64,000 bases of DNA from Conus ventricosus (taxonomy: Eukaryota > Mollusca > Gastropoda > Neogastropoda > Conidae), in NCBI GenBank assembly GCA_018398815.1, contig CM031600.1, positions 55,732,723 through 55,796,722 on the forward strand, written 5' to 3'. Below are positions 23,740 to 36,488 of the stretch, piece by piece. The position numbers were made by a program, and so were the translations under genes. Position 1 is the first letter of the stretch, and the number at the start of each line of letters is the position of its first letter. The notes under the pieces were generated by a model. That model saw only the letters and a list, made by a program, of their open reading frames with translations, had not been told where the DNA came from and did not search any database.

Positions 23740-25571
23740 CAGGGCTGAGCTTTAACGTTCGCCAACTCGCCAATGGCCCCTAAAATTGGAGTCGGGCGAA
23801 CTTAGTTTACAGTACCATTCGCCCGGCTGGCGACCTAAAAATCACCGCCAGTGATTCTGTACCTGTACACAAACGACATGCCCTGTAAAAACAAACACGC
23901 GCCTGCCGACTGCCATCTTTCATCACTGCCGAGCTGGGCTTTCCCGGCCGAGGTTCAGAGTCGCGCGAGACTTGCCATTTCCGCTCTTCCGCTTACTTGT
24001 TCAGTCGGTGGTCATGTGGCGCTTTTTAACCGGTGTCTCTGAGCCTCCAGCAAAAAAAAACTAAGTCAGAAGAAGAAAAAAAGAAGCAGAATAAGGAATA
24101 TGAAGAAGAGAAGAGAGATCGAAAGTGGGTGCCAGGATGGAAGAGGACAGAAACAGGGGAGGAGAGAGCATGGCTTGTGTACGATGCCGACAAGGAGATG
24201 CACTGTGCACCCTGCCGAAAATGGATGACGACTTACAAACAGCAGCAGCAGCCCTTTGTAATCGGCACAAAATTGTTTAAACTTGATTCAATCAAGAAAC
24301 ATGAACAGTCAGTTGGACACAGAGATTGTTGCCTGAAGGAGAGTGCACAGAAAGATAAGAAAAGCACAGCTGGCGCCCGTCTCCTTGACACTCTGACACA
24401 AAAGGAGCGTGCAAAAATGACCCACCTATTTCGGACGGCACATGCATTGGCGTCTTGAAGGCTACTTCAATTGTGGACATCTCCTCATGGCCTCACAAAG
24501 ACAACATGGAAGACTTTGGTGACAGTCATCTAGAATCACTGTGTCAGCAGTTTCGTCCAGCATTACAGCAAGCCAGGGTAGACACAGAAGAGGCCCTGGT
24601 GGAGTGGACCTCCCTAAAAACCATCATCTATGAACTACCAGACTGGGAAGAACAACTGCAGTCCTTGGAATGGGCGGAGGCGAACCGCAGGTGGGTAAAG
24701 GGGCACTCCACTTTCCTGGCAATCATCGACCTGGTGCTCACTCTTCCATCCTGTACGGCTGAGTGTGAGAGAGGATTCAGTGTGATGAAGCGCATCAAGA
24801 CAGACTGGAGGGCATCACTGAACAATGACTCCCTCAGCAGTCTGATGTGTATCACACTGGATTCTCCTGACATTGCTGAATTCAACCCCGAGAAGGCAGT
24901 GGAGCTGTGGATGGCGTCAGGTAACAGAAGAAAGAGGCTCACCACGGAGAGCAGGCCCAGAAGACAACCAAGAGTGCTGCTGAGGGCAAAGAGAGAGATG
25001 TGGAAGAGGATGAGATTAGGTCTGGGGAAATGAGGGAGACAAGAAGAGGAAGAGGAAGACAGAGAAGTTGAAGAAAGTGATGATGAAGAGGAGTTGTTGG
25101 AGAGTCTCAGTGCTGGGTTAGATGGTGATGACTTTGCTGGCCTGAGGAAGGCAGACCCAAGCTGCTTTTACCTTTTTCAACATTGAGGATGATGATGATG
25201 ATCTGGCTCTTGGCAGACTGTAGACTGAAGGTGCTTCAGGTACAAAACAGGGACAAATCTTGTCATGACGCTTTTTACTTCTACTAGTCAAATGCTTTTG
25301 GATATAAAAGATCTCTTTTTCTTTGTCAGTTATGATATAAGGGTGGCAATATCAATGACAACTGAAAACAAATTTGTTTTCCAAAATTAATGAGCAGACA
25401 CAGTGTTATTGTTGTTGTTGAAAATAAGCGTGTGTATAAGCTGCAAATTTAAAATAGGACTGCATTTTCAATGAAAGGTTCTGGCAACCTGAAAAATTTT
25501 CTGGCAACCTCAACCTCCCAGGTTAGGAGCCCGGCTGGCTCCTTAGCCTGGCTTGCTAAATCTCAGCCCTG
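23740..25571 (+). mobile_element. hAT-type DNA transposon with TIRs and 6-bp target duplication
   Basis: The element begins CAGGGCTGAGCTTTA and ends TAAATCTCAGCCCTG, which are inverted repeats of each other with one mismatch. Directly outside lies TTTAGA on both sides (23734-23739 and 25572-25577), a 6-bp target-site duplication. The CAGGG end and the encoded dimerisation domain indicate hAT. Most hAT elements make 8-bp duplications, so the 6-bp one is notable. The length (1.83 kb) is short because the transposase gene has an internal deletion. Confidence 0.8.
24014..25185 (+). pseudogene. hAT-family transposase (zinc finger plus C-terminal dimerisation domain), internally deleted
   Basis: The probable start is at 24014, with a one-base shift in an A run at 24051-24060. 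Then comes a basic segment and a TTF-type zinc finger (RKWVPGW ... MHCAPCRKWM ... KHEQSVGHRDC). After about 24458 the frame jumps to the C-terminal part. There PSCTAECERGFSVMKRIKTD and LSSLMCITLDSPDIAEFNP are the hAT dimerisation region. The RNase H-like catalytic core is mostly missing, so the gene carries an internal deletion. A stop at 25031 is followed in frame by an acidic tail to 25185. It resembles the ZNF862/KIAA1586-like group of hAT proteins. Confidence 0.75.
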
Positions 25572-27006
25572 TTTAGATTTTTTCTTTTTCTTTTCTTTTT
25601 GTTTCTAATATATGAATACAATGTAGGCAACATCTTATCAGCACTGATTGTCTTAAAGTTTTAGTGTCAGGGAACAAAACACCAACAGTTGCACCAACTG
25701 AGCACATATGAAGTTTGAAGCAAATTAAGACTTATTTGACAAAAAACAAAGTACAGCGTTTGATTTATTTCTGTAAAATGTATCTTTTATTACTGTATTT
25801 ACTATCATCTTTACAGCATGTTACCAATGTTCTTCAAGGAGTCAGATTTTGCGTAAAATATAATACCCTCAAGCACATTCAATGTTTTGTTTGCTCAGTT
25901 AGTAGAGCAAATCCTCAGCCCTCTTCTTTGCAAACTATAACAATTTCAAAGTTTCTTCACAACTCCATTATCAACGGATGTTAAAGAATTTTAAACACCA
26001 AGTGCTGTTTAAAGTTTGTGTTTTGGTGGGTAACTTTATATTTGGCTGGAAAAAATTTTGAATCATGAGGCAGAAGCTAGTATGCATAAATACCGGCTTC
26101 CTAGACTGCAAAAACCATACTGACTATACAGGGTGTCATGTACATACACACACACAAATGAAGGGGAGGGGGGTGAGGGGAGGAACTGTGGGAAGGGTAA
26201 GAGGTGAAGGTAGAAAGACGGTCCTGGTTATTCCAGGTGAAATTTTTACGGGTTCCAATGAACCTACTCTACTAACAGTCTACTTGCATTTAAATTTTTT
26301 TAAAAAACACACATACACACACCTTTTGTTTTGTGTACACAGTGTCTGCAAAAACTACACAAATACTTCCAACAAGTCGTCTGATGGATGAGAAGGAAAT
26401 GAAAGGGAAACCACTCTTTATCATTTCAAGGGAAACGCGAAACCAAAATGAGAGTTACTTCCAATGTTCCTGCGACATCACCTACTTTCACTGAAAAGAA
26501 GTTCATGTAGTGGAAGCGAGACCCCTAGTGCATATTCAGTATAATCATGATCTTCAAGTCCCCTCCCCTCCCCTCTTCCCCAGAGTTCACAATTATCAAG
26601 AGTTTGATGTTGTGATTTGCTGTGCAACTTTTCCCCCAATCTGCACATCTGAAATCCTGAGCATCTTGCTTTTCCACTCCAATCCTCACAAACTAATGAG
26701 CTTTGCTATCTATTTACATGCTAAAACTCTTAATGCTGATGCCACCCTCACAATCAATTCAAATAAGAACAGGCAATCATTTCAAATGTTTTTTGTACAT
26801 GATCAGAAACAGTATTTTATTTAGAATGCAAGCATTACTTACGAGAATGTTTCACGCACGCACACACACATTTTTAACTTCATTTTTAACTTTGTAAAAC
26901 GCAAACTGTCCAAAACTTCAATAAACTTAATAAAAATTGCAAAAGCTGTACACAGCGTGGATCATGGTATGAGAGAGATGATGGGTGTAAACATGTAGCA
27001 ACATGG
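25572..27006. other. Region downstream of ASF1, nothing recognised
   Basis: This should include the 3' UTR and downstream flank of the ASF1 gene (minus strand). No clear AATAAA signal was found close to the stop codon. Short ORFs are without domains. Confidence 0.4.
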
Positions 27007-27266
27007 TCATGAAGACACACCCTGTGTGAAGAGTTTTTCAAGTTCATCCATGCTCTCTTCAGGGGCGGCAAAGGTTTGCGAATGGGAAAATCAAAGTCTG
27101 GATCCATTTCATTGGACATGGAGTCTGTGTTATGCTTTGGCATCACATTTTCCAAATTCTCCTTTATCTGTTGTTGTTGTCGTTGTTCTTCTAACTGTTG
27201 CTCTGTCAGCCACTGGATGTTGAAACGGGTCACCCGTGGCTTATCAGCCAGAATATTCCGAGTGAT
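27007..27266 (-). CDS. ASF1: ASF1 exon 4 (C-terminus), with a one-base frameshift
   Basis: It starts after a TTTTGTGTGCAG acceptor and encodes ITRNILADKPRVTRFNIQW and a Gln/acid-rich tail. As printed, the frame continues into an unlikely Leu/Cys-rich end that stops at 26886. One extra base in the run of four A (27087-27090; T on the coding strand) switches to a frame with an acidic helical end (EESMDELEKLFTQGVSS) and a stop at 27007. That end is far more typical for ASF1. I infer a homopolymer error or allele, not a new C-terminus. Confidence 0.85.
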
Positions 27267-30200
27267 CTGCACACAAAACAAATGAAACTAAGAAATTTTC
27301 CTGACCTGTCATAGTCCAACAATGACTGAATCATATCATAGCCTATAATATAGCTTTTTTGCCTACATCTCAACACAGTTTCAAATATTGGTATCTCACA
27401 AATACTAAAAGATAACTAAAATACTGATCTTAAATTCAAATTATTTGCTGAAAAACATGGAAGTTCGCCTTTGCCACTGCAATATTATAACTCTCATCAT
27501 CTTTGCTGGTTCTAGAAACACTCTAGAGCAATCAAATTACACTCAAACTTGTCAGCCTACCATGAACCTGGAACATCATTAAATGATCAATGCAAGACTG
27601 GCCCAAACCTCTAACACAATAGCCTTTAACATATCCACACACACAAAAAAGCACAACTCACATCTGATATCCTTGTAATGCAGATTTATCCTACATAAAT
27701 AACAGCCAACATCTAGTGCATTGCTAAAATGATGCATACCGAAAATGATGTACCAATTCTCTCACTTGGTTACAAATGCTACCCCAGTCTAGTTATAATT
27801 TATGAAGTAAAATATCATTTTGCCAAGTCCAAGACACGTTGCAAGTTACCTTGTTACCTGGAAAAGACTACTTGCACCCTGCTCTTTTAGTTATAAAAAC
27901 TACCTTGGTCTAACTACTGTTCATGCAAAAGTAATAATTCCATTTCAAGCCCATGACACGCTGAAAATTTGCAACTTTATGCATGAGAAACTACATTTGG
28001 CAGATTCATAGCGACTGTCATTATAATGTCATTATCCCATTATTATCTGTCATCATCCTCAGGATTGGATGATCACACACAGCCCTATTCCCTACTTTAG
28101 CACTAACATTTGTCCTGCACGTGTCCTTTATGTAACACATTGTCGGCAAGACGTTACTTTTGGACACAAGTTGCAGAATGCTTCTTTTACATCGATTTTC
28201 TTCACAAAGATTTTCGACATAACAGTTCTATTTCTTTTTGTTCAAAGCTTCAGAGGATACCTAAAACATATATAATCATGTAAAAACATGCAGTTTTGTT
28301 TTGCACCTAGTAACTGATGACAAAGTTTCTGCCACAGACCATTCCCATTAAACAACTGTGATTTAAATCCAAGGTGCACATAGTTGTGGACATATTCAAT
28401 CATCGCCAAGTACATGTACCACAAAAAGCAGAAACAAAAAGTAGCAGGGTTTTTGTCATCAATTATCACCATCCTACAATGCACAAACACTTCTGAATTT
28501 TGGGTTGTTGAGTGCATTTTCTCGTTTTAGCTGAAGTGAACTAAGCTAAATAGATCTTTTGACAATTTTTTTAAAACATAATCTTGCGTTCTCCGCAACA
28601 ACAACAAAAGACAACAACAAAAAACAACAACAAAACAAAAACAAAACAAAAAACCCAAGCATTCTTAAACAATTTGTCATGATGACCGGGGTGACATGAC
28701 CTGTCACTCACTAGAATTTTCATATTTGTTTCGGTGTGCAAAAAAGCAGTTTCACACTAAAAGTCGACACTTTGAAATTTATTCACCGTCACCAGAGGTG
28801 TTTTGAAAACACTTTGTGATACCTACGATGAAATGGGCACTTTTCATTAACAGAACAACAGATGAGGTAGGTTCTTGAGAAAAATAAACAGGTGATCTTT
28901 TCTGTCAGAAGAGTAAGAGATCAACCCAAAATCACTCACACTTTACTTTGAAAAAAGAAGAAGACAGAAACGAAAACAAGAATTTAAAAAGTAGATTGAT
29001 TGTACTTGTTTCTTTATTCACTCGTAGCAAAGTGACAGTTAATTCATCCCGATATGTTATGGTGAGCGAATTCATGCACATCTAAAGATAAGATAAGATA
29101 ATGTTGCTTATAGCCCAGCCGACCGCAAAGGGCCACATCAGGGCTGTGCACATCTAAAGGCCTAATATCCTCAGAAGAAGTACATTTAGATAGCAAAGGG
29201 CCACATCAGGGCTGTGCACATCTAAAGGCCTAATATCCTCAGAAGAGGTACATTTAGATAGCAAAGGGCCACATCAGGGCTGTGCACATCTAAAGGACTA
29301 ATATCCTCAGAAGAGGTACATTTAGATAGCAAAGGGCCACATCAGGGCTGTGCACATCTAAAGGCCTAATATCCTCAGAAGAGGTACATTTAGATAGCCA
29401 AGGGCAGAACTGAACCAACTGGGTGAAAAAAGTAAGGTTTTCCAGGGGCAATGCTCTCCCCTAAAAACATCCAAACTTGAAAATCACACAATCTGGTGCA
29501 TTTTGATGCTTACAAATATGCACAGTTCTATGATTCCATTACCAAAATTCCTAAACTATCCTTGTTTTCTTTCTTTGCTTAATATATTTACACTCGTTCA
29601 TTACAGCAAATAATAATAATAATCAGTAAACAAGTGGAGTATGTTTTGCTCCATAAGGAAACCTAACACAGAGTAACTTTAATTCAAGACTGGCACAGCC
29701 TTTTAAACTTGAATAAAGTCAGACAAAATACATAGACGAACAATCTAATAGTGGGGGAAAAACAAGCGCAGGCCAAGAACTGAACTGTCTGGCAAACATA
29801 CTCCACTTGTTTACTGTTTATCGTTTACTGTTCCCTACCTCATTTCATTTCCGATTTCGCTTTGATTAAATTGAGGTTATTTGTATTTGTTTCTGTCCGT
29901 CTGTGTGTTTGTCTTTTGATCTCCCTTGCTTCTTTGGGTGGATCCTCGGGCGTAGGCTCAAAGACTGTCCCTACATTTTATATTATTTGCATAATGTCTT
30001 TAGTTTCAAAGCAACTTTTTTTCCTCCCCACACTTTCGTTTGGTTGCATTTACTACTCTTCGCTGGCTGCTCTGGGGGTGCTATTGGATTCTTTTTTGCA
30101 CCCATGGTGGTGAGAACACCACAGTATTATGGACTGTGGTGTGTCTCTATTTGACGCCGGGAGCGCAGACACAACCAGCCGTGTCTCCCTGATGAGTCCC

Positions 30201-32077
30201 GATCCAGCGGGCGAAAGGCCTCGGAGCAGGCAATACAAATATATCTGCATTCAAAAGTGATTGCGATGGTTCCCTTATGCAGCTAGTGAAGAGTTTTCAT
30301 ATCTGTAACTTTTTAATTTCATTTTCCCAGTTTCTCCGTCTTCAAACTCCCCTCTCCCCTCCCCTCAAGTCCAAATCTTTGCCAGACAGTTCAGTTCTTG
30401 GCCTGCGCTTGTTTTTCCCCCACTATTAGATTGTTCGTCTATGTATTTTGTCTGACTTTATTCAAGTTTAAAAGGCTGTGCCAGTCTTGAATTAAAGTTA
30501 CTCTGTGTTAGGTTTCCTTATGGGAGCAAAACATACTCCACTTGTTTACTGTTTATCGTTTACTGTTCCCTACCTCATTTCATTTCCGATTTCGCTTTGA
30601 TTAAATTGAGGTTATTTGTATTTGTTTCTGTCCGTCTGTGTGTTTGTCTTTTGATCTCCCTTGCATCTTTGGGTGGATCCTCGGGCGTAGGCTCAAAGAC
30701 TGTCCCCTACATTTTATATTATTTGCATAATGTCTTTAGTTTCAAAGCAACTTTTTTTCCTCCCCACACTTTCGTTTGGTTGCATTTACTACTCTTCGCT
30801 GGCTGCTCTGGGGGTGCTATTGGATTCTTTTTTGCACCCATGGTGGTGAGAACACCACAGTATTATGGACTGTGGTGTGTCTCTATTTGACGCCGGGAGC
30901 GCAGACACAACCAGCCGTGTCTCCCTGATGAGTCCCGATCCAGCGGGCGAAAGGCCTCGGAGCAGGCAATACAAATATATCTGCATTCAAAAGTGATTGC
31001 GATGGTTCCCTTATGCAGCTAGTGAAGAGTTTTCATATCTGTAACTTTTTAATTTCATTTTCCCAGTTTCTCCGTCTTCAAACTCCCCTCTCCCTCCCCT
31101 CAAGTCCAAATCTTTGCCAGACAGTTCAGTTCTTGGCCTGCGCTTGTTTTTCCAGATCCAATTGGGTGAGATATTGTTCAGTGATAATGACAGCACAGAT
31201 CAGCAAAGCTAGCAATAATGATAGAGCATACCATGAATGCTGTTGATATGACATTTATCCCTGTTAACACCTTAAAGCACAATAAACAAATGTGAATTTG
31301 AAACTTTACAATTAATGTGGTTGCATTAATACAAAATGTTCTCAGCTAGAGCAAATTATATGACATACACTTTTATACACTGTGCAGATGCATCTATCTC
31401 AAGTCACAAAAAAAAAATTAAACTGCTTTTGAACTCCAAGCATGTTATGGGAGTTTTTGGTCAGAATTTGGAAAGTGTGACTACAAGCATCTGCACACAG
31501 GCATGTGCCTTGTGCTTGTATTGTGAATACATGCATTTGATTATGGTTGAGGTGTGTAGGTATTTTATTTTTCAAATTTGTACAGAGTGTATGCACACAT
31601 GTTAGTGCGTGTGGTAATGTGCCTGTGTTATATTACCAATTGACTTCTACCATCAAAATCAGGTTTCAGCAATATTATGGTTATCATGCTTTACTACAAA
31701 GAGTTACTCATAAACTGTAGTCTCTGCTTGGAGTGGCGTGTTCATTTCATTATTTTCATTGTGCTCTTGTCTGATATCATAGATGTGACTGCCATTTCTC
31801 ATTCTGAGATCATAAGTCATTTTTAGATTGAGCTTTGATTTTATTTTATTTGTTGCAGCCCAATCCTGAGAGATGGTGATGAAATAGACTCTGATTCCAT
31901 CCAGGAAGATGAAGATCCTGACTGGCAAAATACCACAAAGCAAAAACGGTAACTTTATTTGCATTTGATTTTTTGTTTAAAGGCTTGTAAACTGACCCTA
32001 AAGTTTCCACTATGAAGCCAATCAGTATAGTTATCACCATTAACACTGATAAACTACAAAAAGTATGTAGAAACTTA

Positions 32078-32142
<65 letters not shown>

Positions 32143-32818
32143 GCTGGCGCACACAGACAGAGGACCTGCACAGGACTGATCCCTTTGCAGAGAGAAAGTA
32201 CATTGTCTGTGAAGGCCAGCTGGAACTGCTCCTGAGTGTCTGCAGAGTGTGTGCCAAGCCATGCCAGGTAGTGAAGCAGGAAGAATGTGGCACAAGTGTT
32301 GAATACACCAGTGAATGTGAATACACATTTACATGGGTTTCACAACCCTATTCCAGGCAGATGCCACTGGTCAACCTGGTTGTCTTTGTTTTACTCCACA
32401 GATCAGATTTTATCACAAAGCAGTCAACTATTTAACATTGGAATTTTTAAAAATTCCACTTGTTAAAGTGTATGTATGATGTGTCTTGGAGAAAAAGTAT
32501 GACAGGCTGTCAACCAATTCAATGCATGTCAGTTATAATCACTTCATCATAGCAAATGTAGGCCACTAAGGCACAGTGTCCATTATTTTTTTTCAAGTGG
32601 ATTGATTCCAACTGTGGCTGCACATTTTTAATCCTGTTCTTACATCGCAAAGGTCCACGTGAACTTGCTACTACAGCTAATACATCTGGATAACAGCATG
32701 CTTTTAACTCTCTTTTCAGAGCAATCAAGTCTTCTTCTTCTTCTTCCTTTGAGTGTCCACAATCAACAATTTGATTTTTTTGACACTTTCAGGGTGGGGG
32801 TCGCCCGGCGAAGAGGAG

Positions 32819-32849
<31 letters not shown>

Positions 32850-35800
32850 CAGAGCAGCAGTTGCACCCTTGACTGGAAGGTGTCAAGAGTGGGAGCGGTC
32901 ACAGACTCTGCAGACAACTCATTCCAATCTCTAATTGTTCTAGGAAAGTATGAGTTCTGCCGATACTGTGTGCGGCACTGGATGACAGAGTACTGTTTGT
33001 CATGTACTCTTCTTTGGCGGACCGGAGCTGGATGTAATTTGCTGTGGCTGACTGCAACCATGTTATTTGGATCTTATACAGCATCGTCAGGCGTGCCATC
33101 TGCCGGCGTCGCTGAAGGGAGGGCCATCCCAGTCGAGAAATCATGCTATTTACACTTGAGGTGTTGTGGTAGCGGTTCAATACGAAGCGAGCCGCCCTTC
33201 TCTGTATTGCTTCTATTCTGTCCACATTCCTCTGTGTATGGGGGTCCCACACAGAGCTGGCATATTCCAAAAGGGGCCTGACAAATGTCAGGTAAGCCCT
33301 CTCTCTCAGCTCTGTGGGAGCAGCTTTCAAGTTCCTACGAAGGAATCCCAGCATCCTGCTTGCTCTCAAAGTGATGGCATCAATGTGAGTATCCAGCTGA
33401 TGTTCTTCTCAATGGTGACGCCGAGATACTTGACTGATGACACAGTGTCGAGTGTGTGTCCATGCAGCTTGTACTGGTAGTGAAGGGGACGCCGACTTCT
33501 GGTCACAGGAAGAGCAGTACACTTCCCTGGATGAAAAACCATGTCCCAGCTCTTCTCCCATTCTCCGAGACGATGGAGGTCCTCTTGTAGCTGGTCTTGG
33601 TCTCGCTGGGATGCGACTACTCTATAAGCTGCAGTGTCGTCAGCAAACAGCCTACAAGGTGAAGTCAGGCTCTCTGGGAGATCATTGATATATACAAGGA
33701 ACAAGCAAGGTCCCAAAACTGATCCTTGTGGTACACCTGACCTCACCCTGACATATTCTGACTGGGCTCCCTCCACTACAACTGCTTGACGTCGGTTTGA
33801 CAGAAATCCCATGATCCAGCAGTTAACCTCACTCCCGATGCCGTAGTGGTGAAGCTTGTGTAAGAGGAGACTGTGATTTACCTTGTCAAATGCCTTAGCA
33901 AAATCCATGACAGGATGTCGGTCTGTCGTCCCTCTTCCATGCTATCTACCAACTCATCAATGAACTCCAGGAGCTGGGTCTCGCAGGATCGCTGTCTCCT
34001 GAATCCGTGCTGCCGGGCATGGAGGATGTCGTTCCGCTCAAGATGCTCCATCACAGAGCTCACGATGATGTGCTCCAGCAGTTTGCAAGAAATGCAGGTC
34101 AGGGAGACAGGCCTGTAATTTGCTGGGTCGTAATGCTCCCCCTTTTTGTAGATTGGTACGACGAGCGCATCCCTCCAGTCAGATGGAACTTGACCAGTAG
34201 TGAGGGATGACTGAAAGATGGCAGTGAGTATGGGGGCTATTTCCTCCGCGAGTTCTCTTAAGGCTCTTGAGCTGACTCCATCGGGACCACTGGCTTATGA
34301 GGGTCTAGTTCTTTCAACAGTCGTTTGACTCCTTCCTCAGTGACCGTGATAGTGTCCAGCTGTGAGTAAGCCTTGTCTGCCATACTACACTTGTCCAAAA
34401 ACTCGTCGTGGGAGTAATTTCTGCCATCACTGAACACTGATTGAAATTGTTGATTGAGGGCCTCTGCTTTTTCTTTTGGGTCAGATAACAGGGTTCCGTT
34501 CATCTTGAGAGAGGCAACTCCTGCATTGGTCGACCTCTGGTGCTTGATGTATGTCCAGAAGCGTTTGTACTTGCCAGCTTGCTCGGAGTCTTCTCCAGTC
34601 AGGGTGCTGCTGAGGTATTCCCAGTATGCCCTACGTATTTTCCGCTGAGCTTCTCTTCTGAGTTCCCGTGCCTTCACCCTCAATTCTTCGGTACCCTGTT
34701 CCTTCCATTTTTTGTAAACTCTATTTCTCTTATTGATGAGCTGCTTTAACTCGGAAGATATCCATGGTAGAAATCTCCTGGTTCCTGATAGTTTGGTTGG
34801 AATGAAGGTGTGGATGGCTTGCTGGAGTGTAGCTTAAATAGACTCCAAATTTCCTCAGTGTTCATCATGTCTCTCCTTTTGACAACATCTGCAGCCAGGT
34901 TCCTCATCGCCTCCCTTAGCCCATTCCAGTCTGCCTTCTTGTAGAGTAAGATGGTTCTTTCTACTGGCTTTTTCTTCAGTGGGGAAATGATGAACTCAGC
35001 ATACACTATGCTGTGATCAGAGAGGCCTGGAATAACTTCCACTCTGGGAACAAGCTGAGGGCAGTTGGTGAAGATGAGGTCCAGGATGTTCTCCTCTCTT
35101 GTTGGTTCCATCACCATCTGCTCGAGGCCACGGTCATGGATGATACTGGCAAGCTTATGATGGAGATCTGGACAGGGAGACTGAGGTTTCAGCGTCATCG
35201 CAGGCCAGTCCCATCCTGGAAAGTTTAAGTCCCCTCCAATAAGGAAATGCGCATTGGGGATCATAGCTGATCTGATCAATGATGATTCAAATTGAAATAA
35301 TGACTCCCTGTCAGTAACATGTGGCCTGTAATAAGAACAGAGATAAAGAGATCTTTTTCCCTTGAGTTTCAGCTGGACCCAAACAATCTCACAGTCTGTT
35401 TCAAGCTCGGGGACTGCACAGCTGTCAAACATAGTTCTCACAGCTAACAATACTCCACCGCCCCTTCGGTTTCTGTCCTTCCTGTAGATCTTGTAGGAGT
35501 CGCTGAAGCCAGGTGGAAAGACCTCAGCATCACCAATGGTGGGGTCTAACCATGTTTCTGAGCCAAGAATTACATCTGGCTTTGTGCTGTCCAAAAGGCA
35601 AGCGAGCTCAGCCTTCCTGCCAGTCACTGAGCAAAAGTTGATGTTGAGCACTCGAAGTGGTCTATTGGCCCTCTTGTTCTGCTGGCTTGCTCGAGTGGGT
35701 GTTGAAGTATGGCAGGGTTTAAATGTTGCCTCCACTGGGGAGTCGCGTAATGCGGGTGGGAAGTCGGTATGTGCTGAGAGTGACCAGTCCACTCCATGCA

Positions 35801-36449
35801 GATCAAAGACCGTGTGACTGTTAGGGTTCCCGCAAATTGCACAGTACCAGTGGCTGCTGATCCATCCTCATTGAGTTGGTCGTACGTGGGAGTGTGGACG
35901 CTCTGACAGTGGGCGTGAAACCACTGCCCACAGGTTTCGCACTCAATCCCTCTGTCCTCCCACGTAACAGTAACATCACAGGTACCACACTGCCACTGCT
36001 GGCTGGACTCACTGGGAGCAGGTCCAGGGTTGGGTTCTGGAGCATATGACAGAGAAAGAAGCAGCCCTGCCAAATAAAGCAGGACGAGTCGTTGCTGGTA
36101 GGTTTTAGTCCTTCGCTGACCTGATCTGGCCAAGGAGTCAATGAAAAGGCAGTAATTTATTCCAAGAGTCCGAAATAAATTTTTTCTGCAAAATCCCTCT
36201 CGAACAGGGTCATGGTTATGGCCTGGAAGGGAAGAATCTGCTACAAGAGTTTTGTACAGGAAGAGGAAAACAACTAGGACCATCAAAGTATACTGTAAGC
36301 ACACCATACTATGATAAAGGTGATATGTCCGTCCGTATAATCCCACATTCAAAATCTGATAATCATGAGGGGCACCATCAGACAGTCACAAGAACACGAT
36401 GGAACATAGATAGTTGATAATTGATAGTTGGTAATTGGTGGTGGGTGGT

Positions 36450-36488
<39 letters not shown>

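Larger units (their letters stand above)
29624..31153. mobile_element. Multimeric 735-bp repeat with hammerhead-like core (retrozyme-like, candidate)
   Basis: Two head-to-tail units lie at 29795-30529 and 30530-31153 (the second lacks its last ~110 bases) and are almost identical. To the left, 29624-29790 is an inverted copy that spans the unit-to-unit junction. Each unit has no significant ORF and carries a hammerhead-like core. Tandem, junction-containing, noncoding copies with a ribozyme motif are the layout of retrozymes, which move through circular RNA. This assignment is inference. The unit is longer than typical animal retrozymes. Confidence 0.55.

Noticed and set aside
26886..27006. 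Extended Leu/Cys-rich C-terminus of ASF1
   Set aside because: It arises only downstream of a probable one-base error; the alternative frame gives an acidic end typical of the family.
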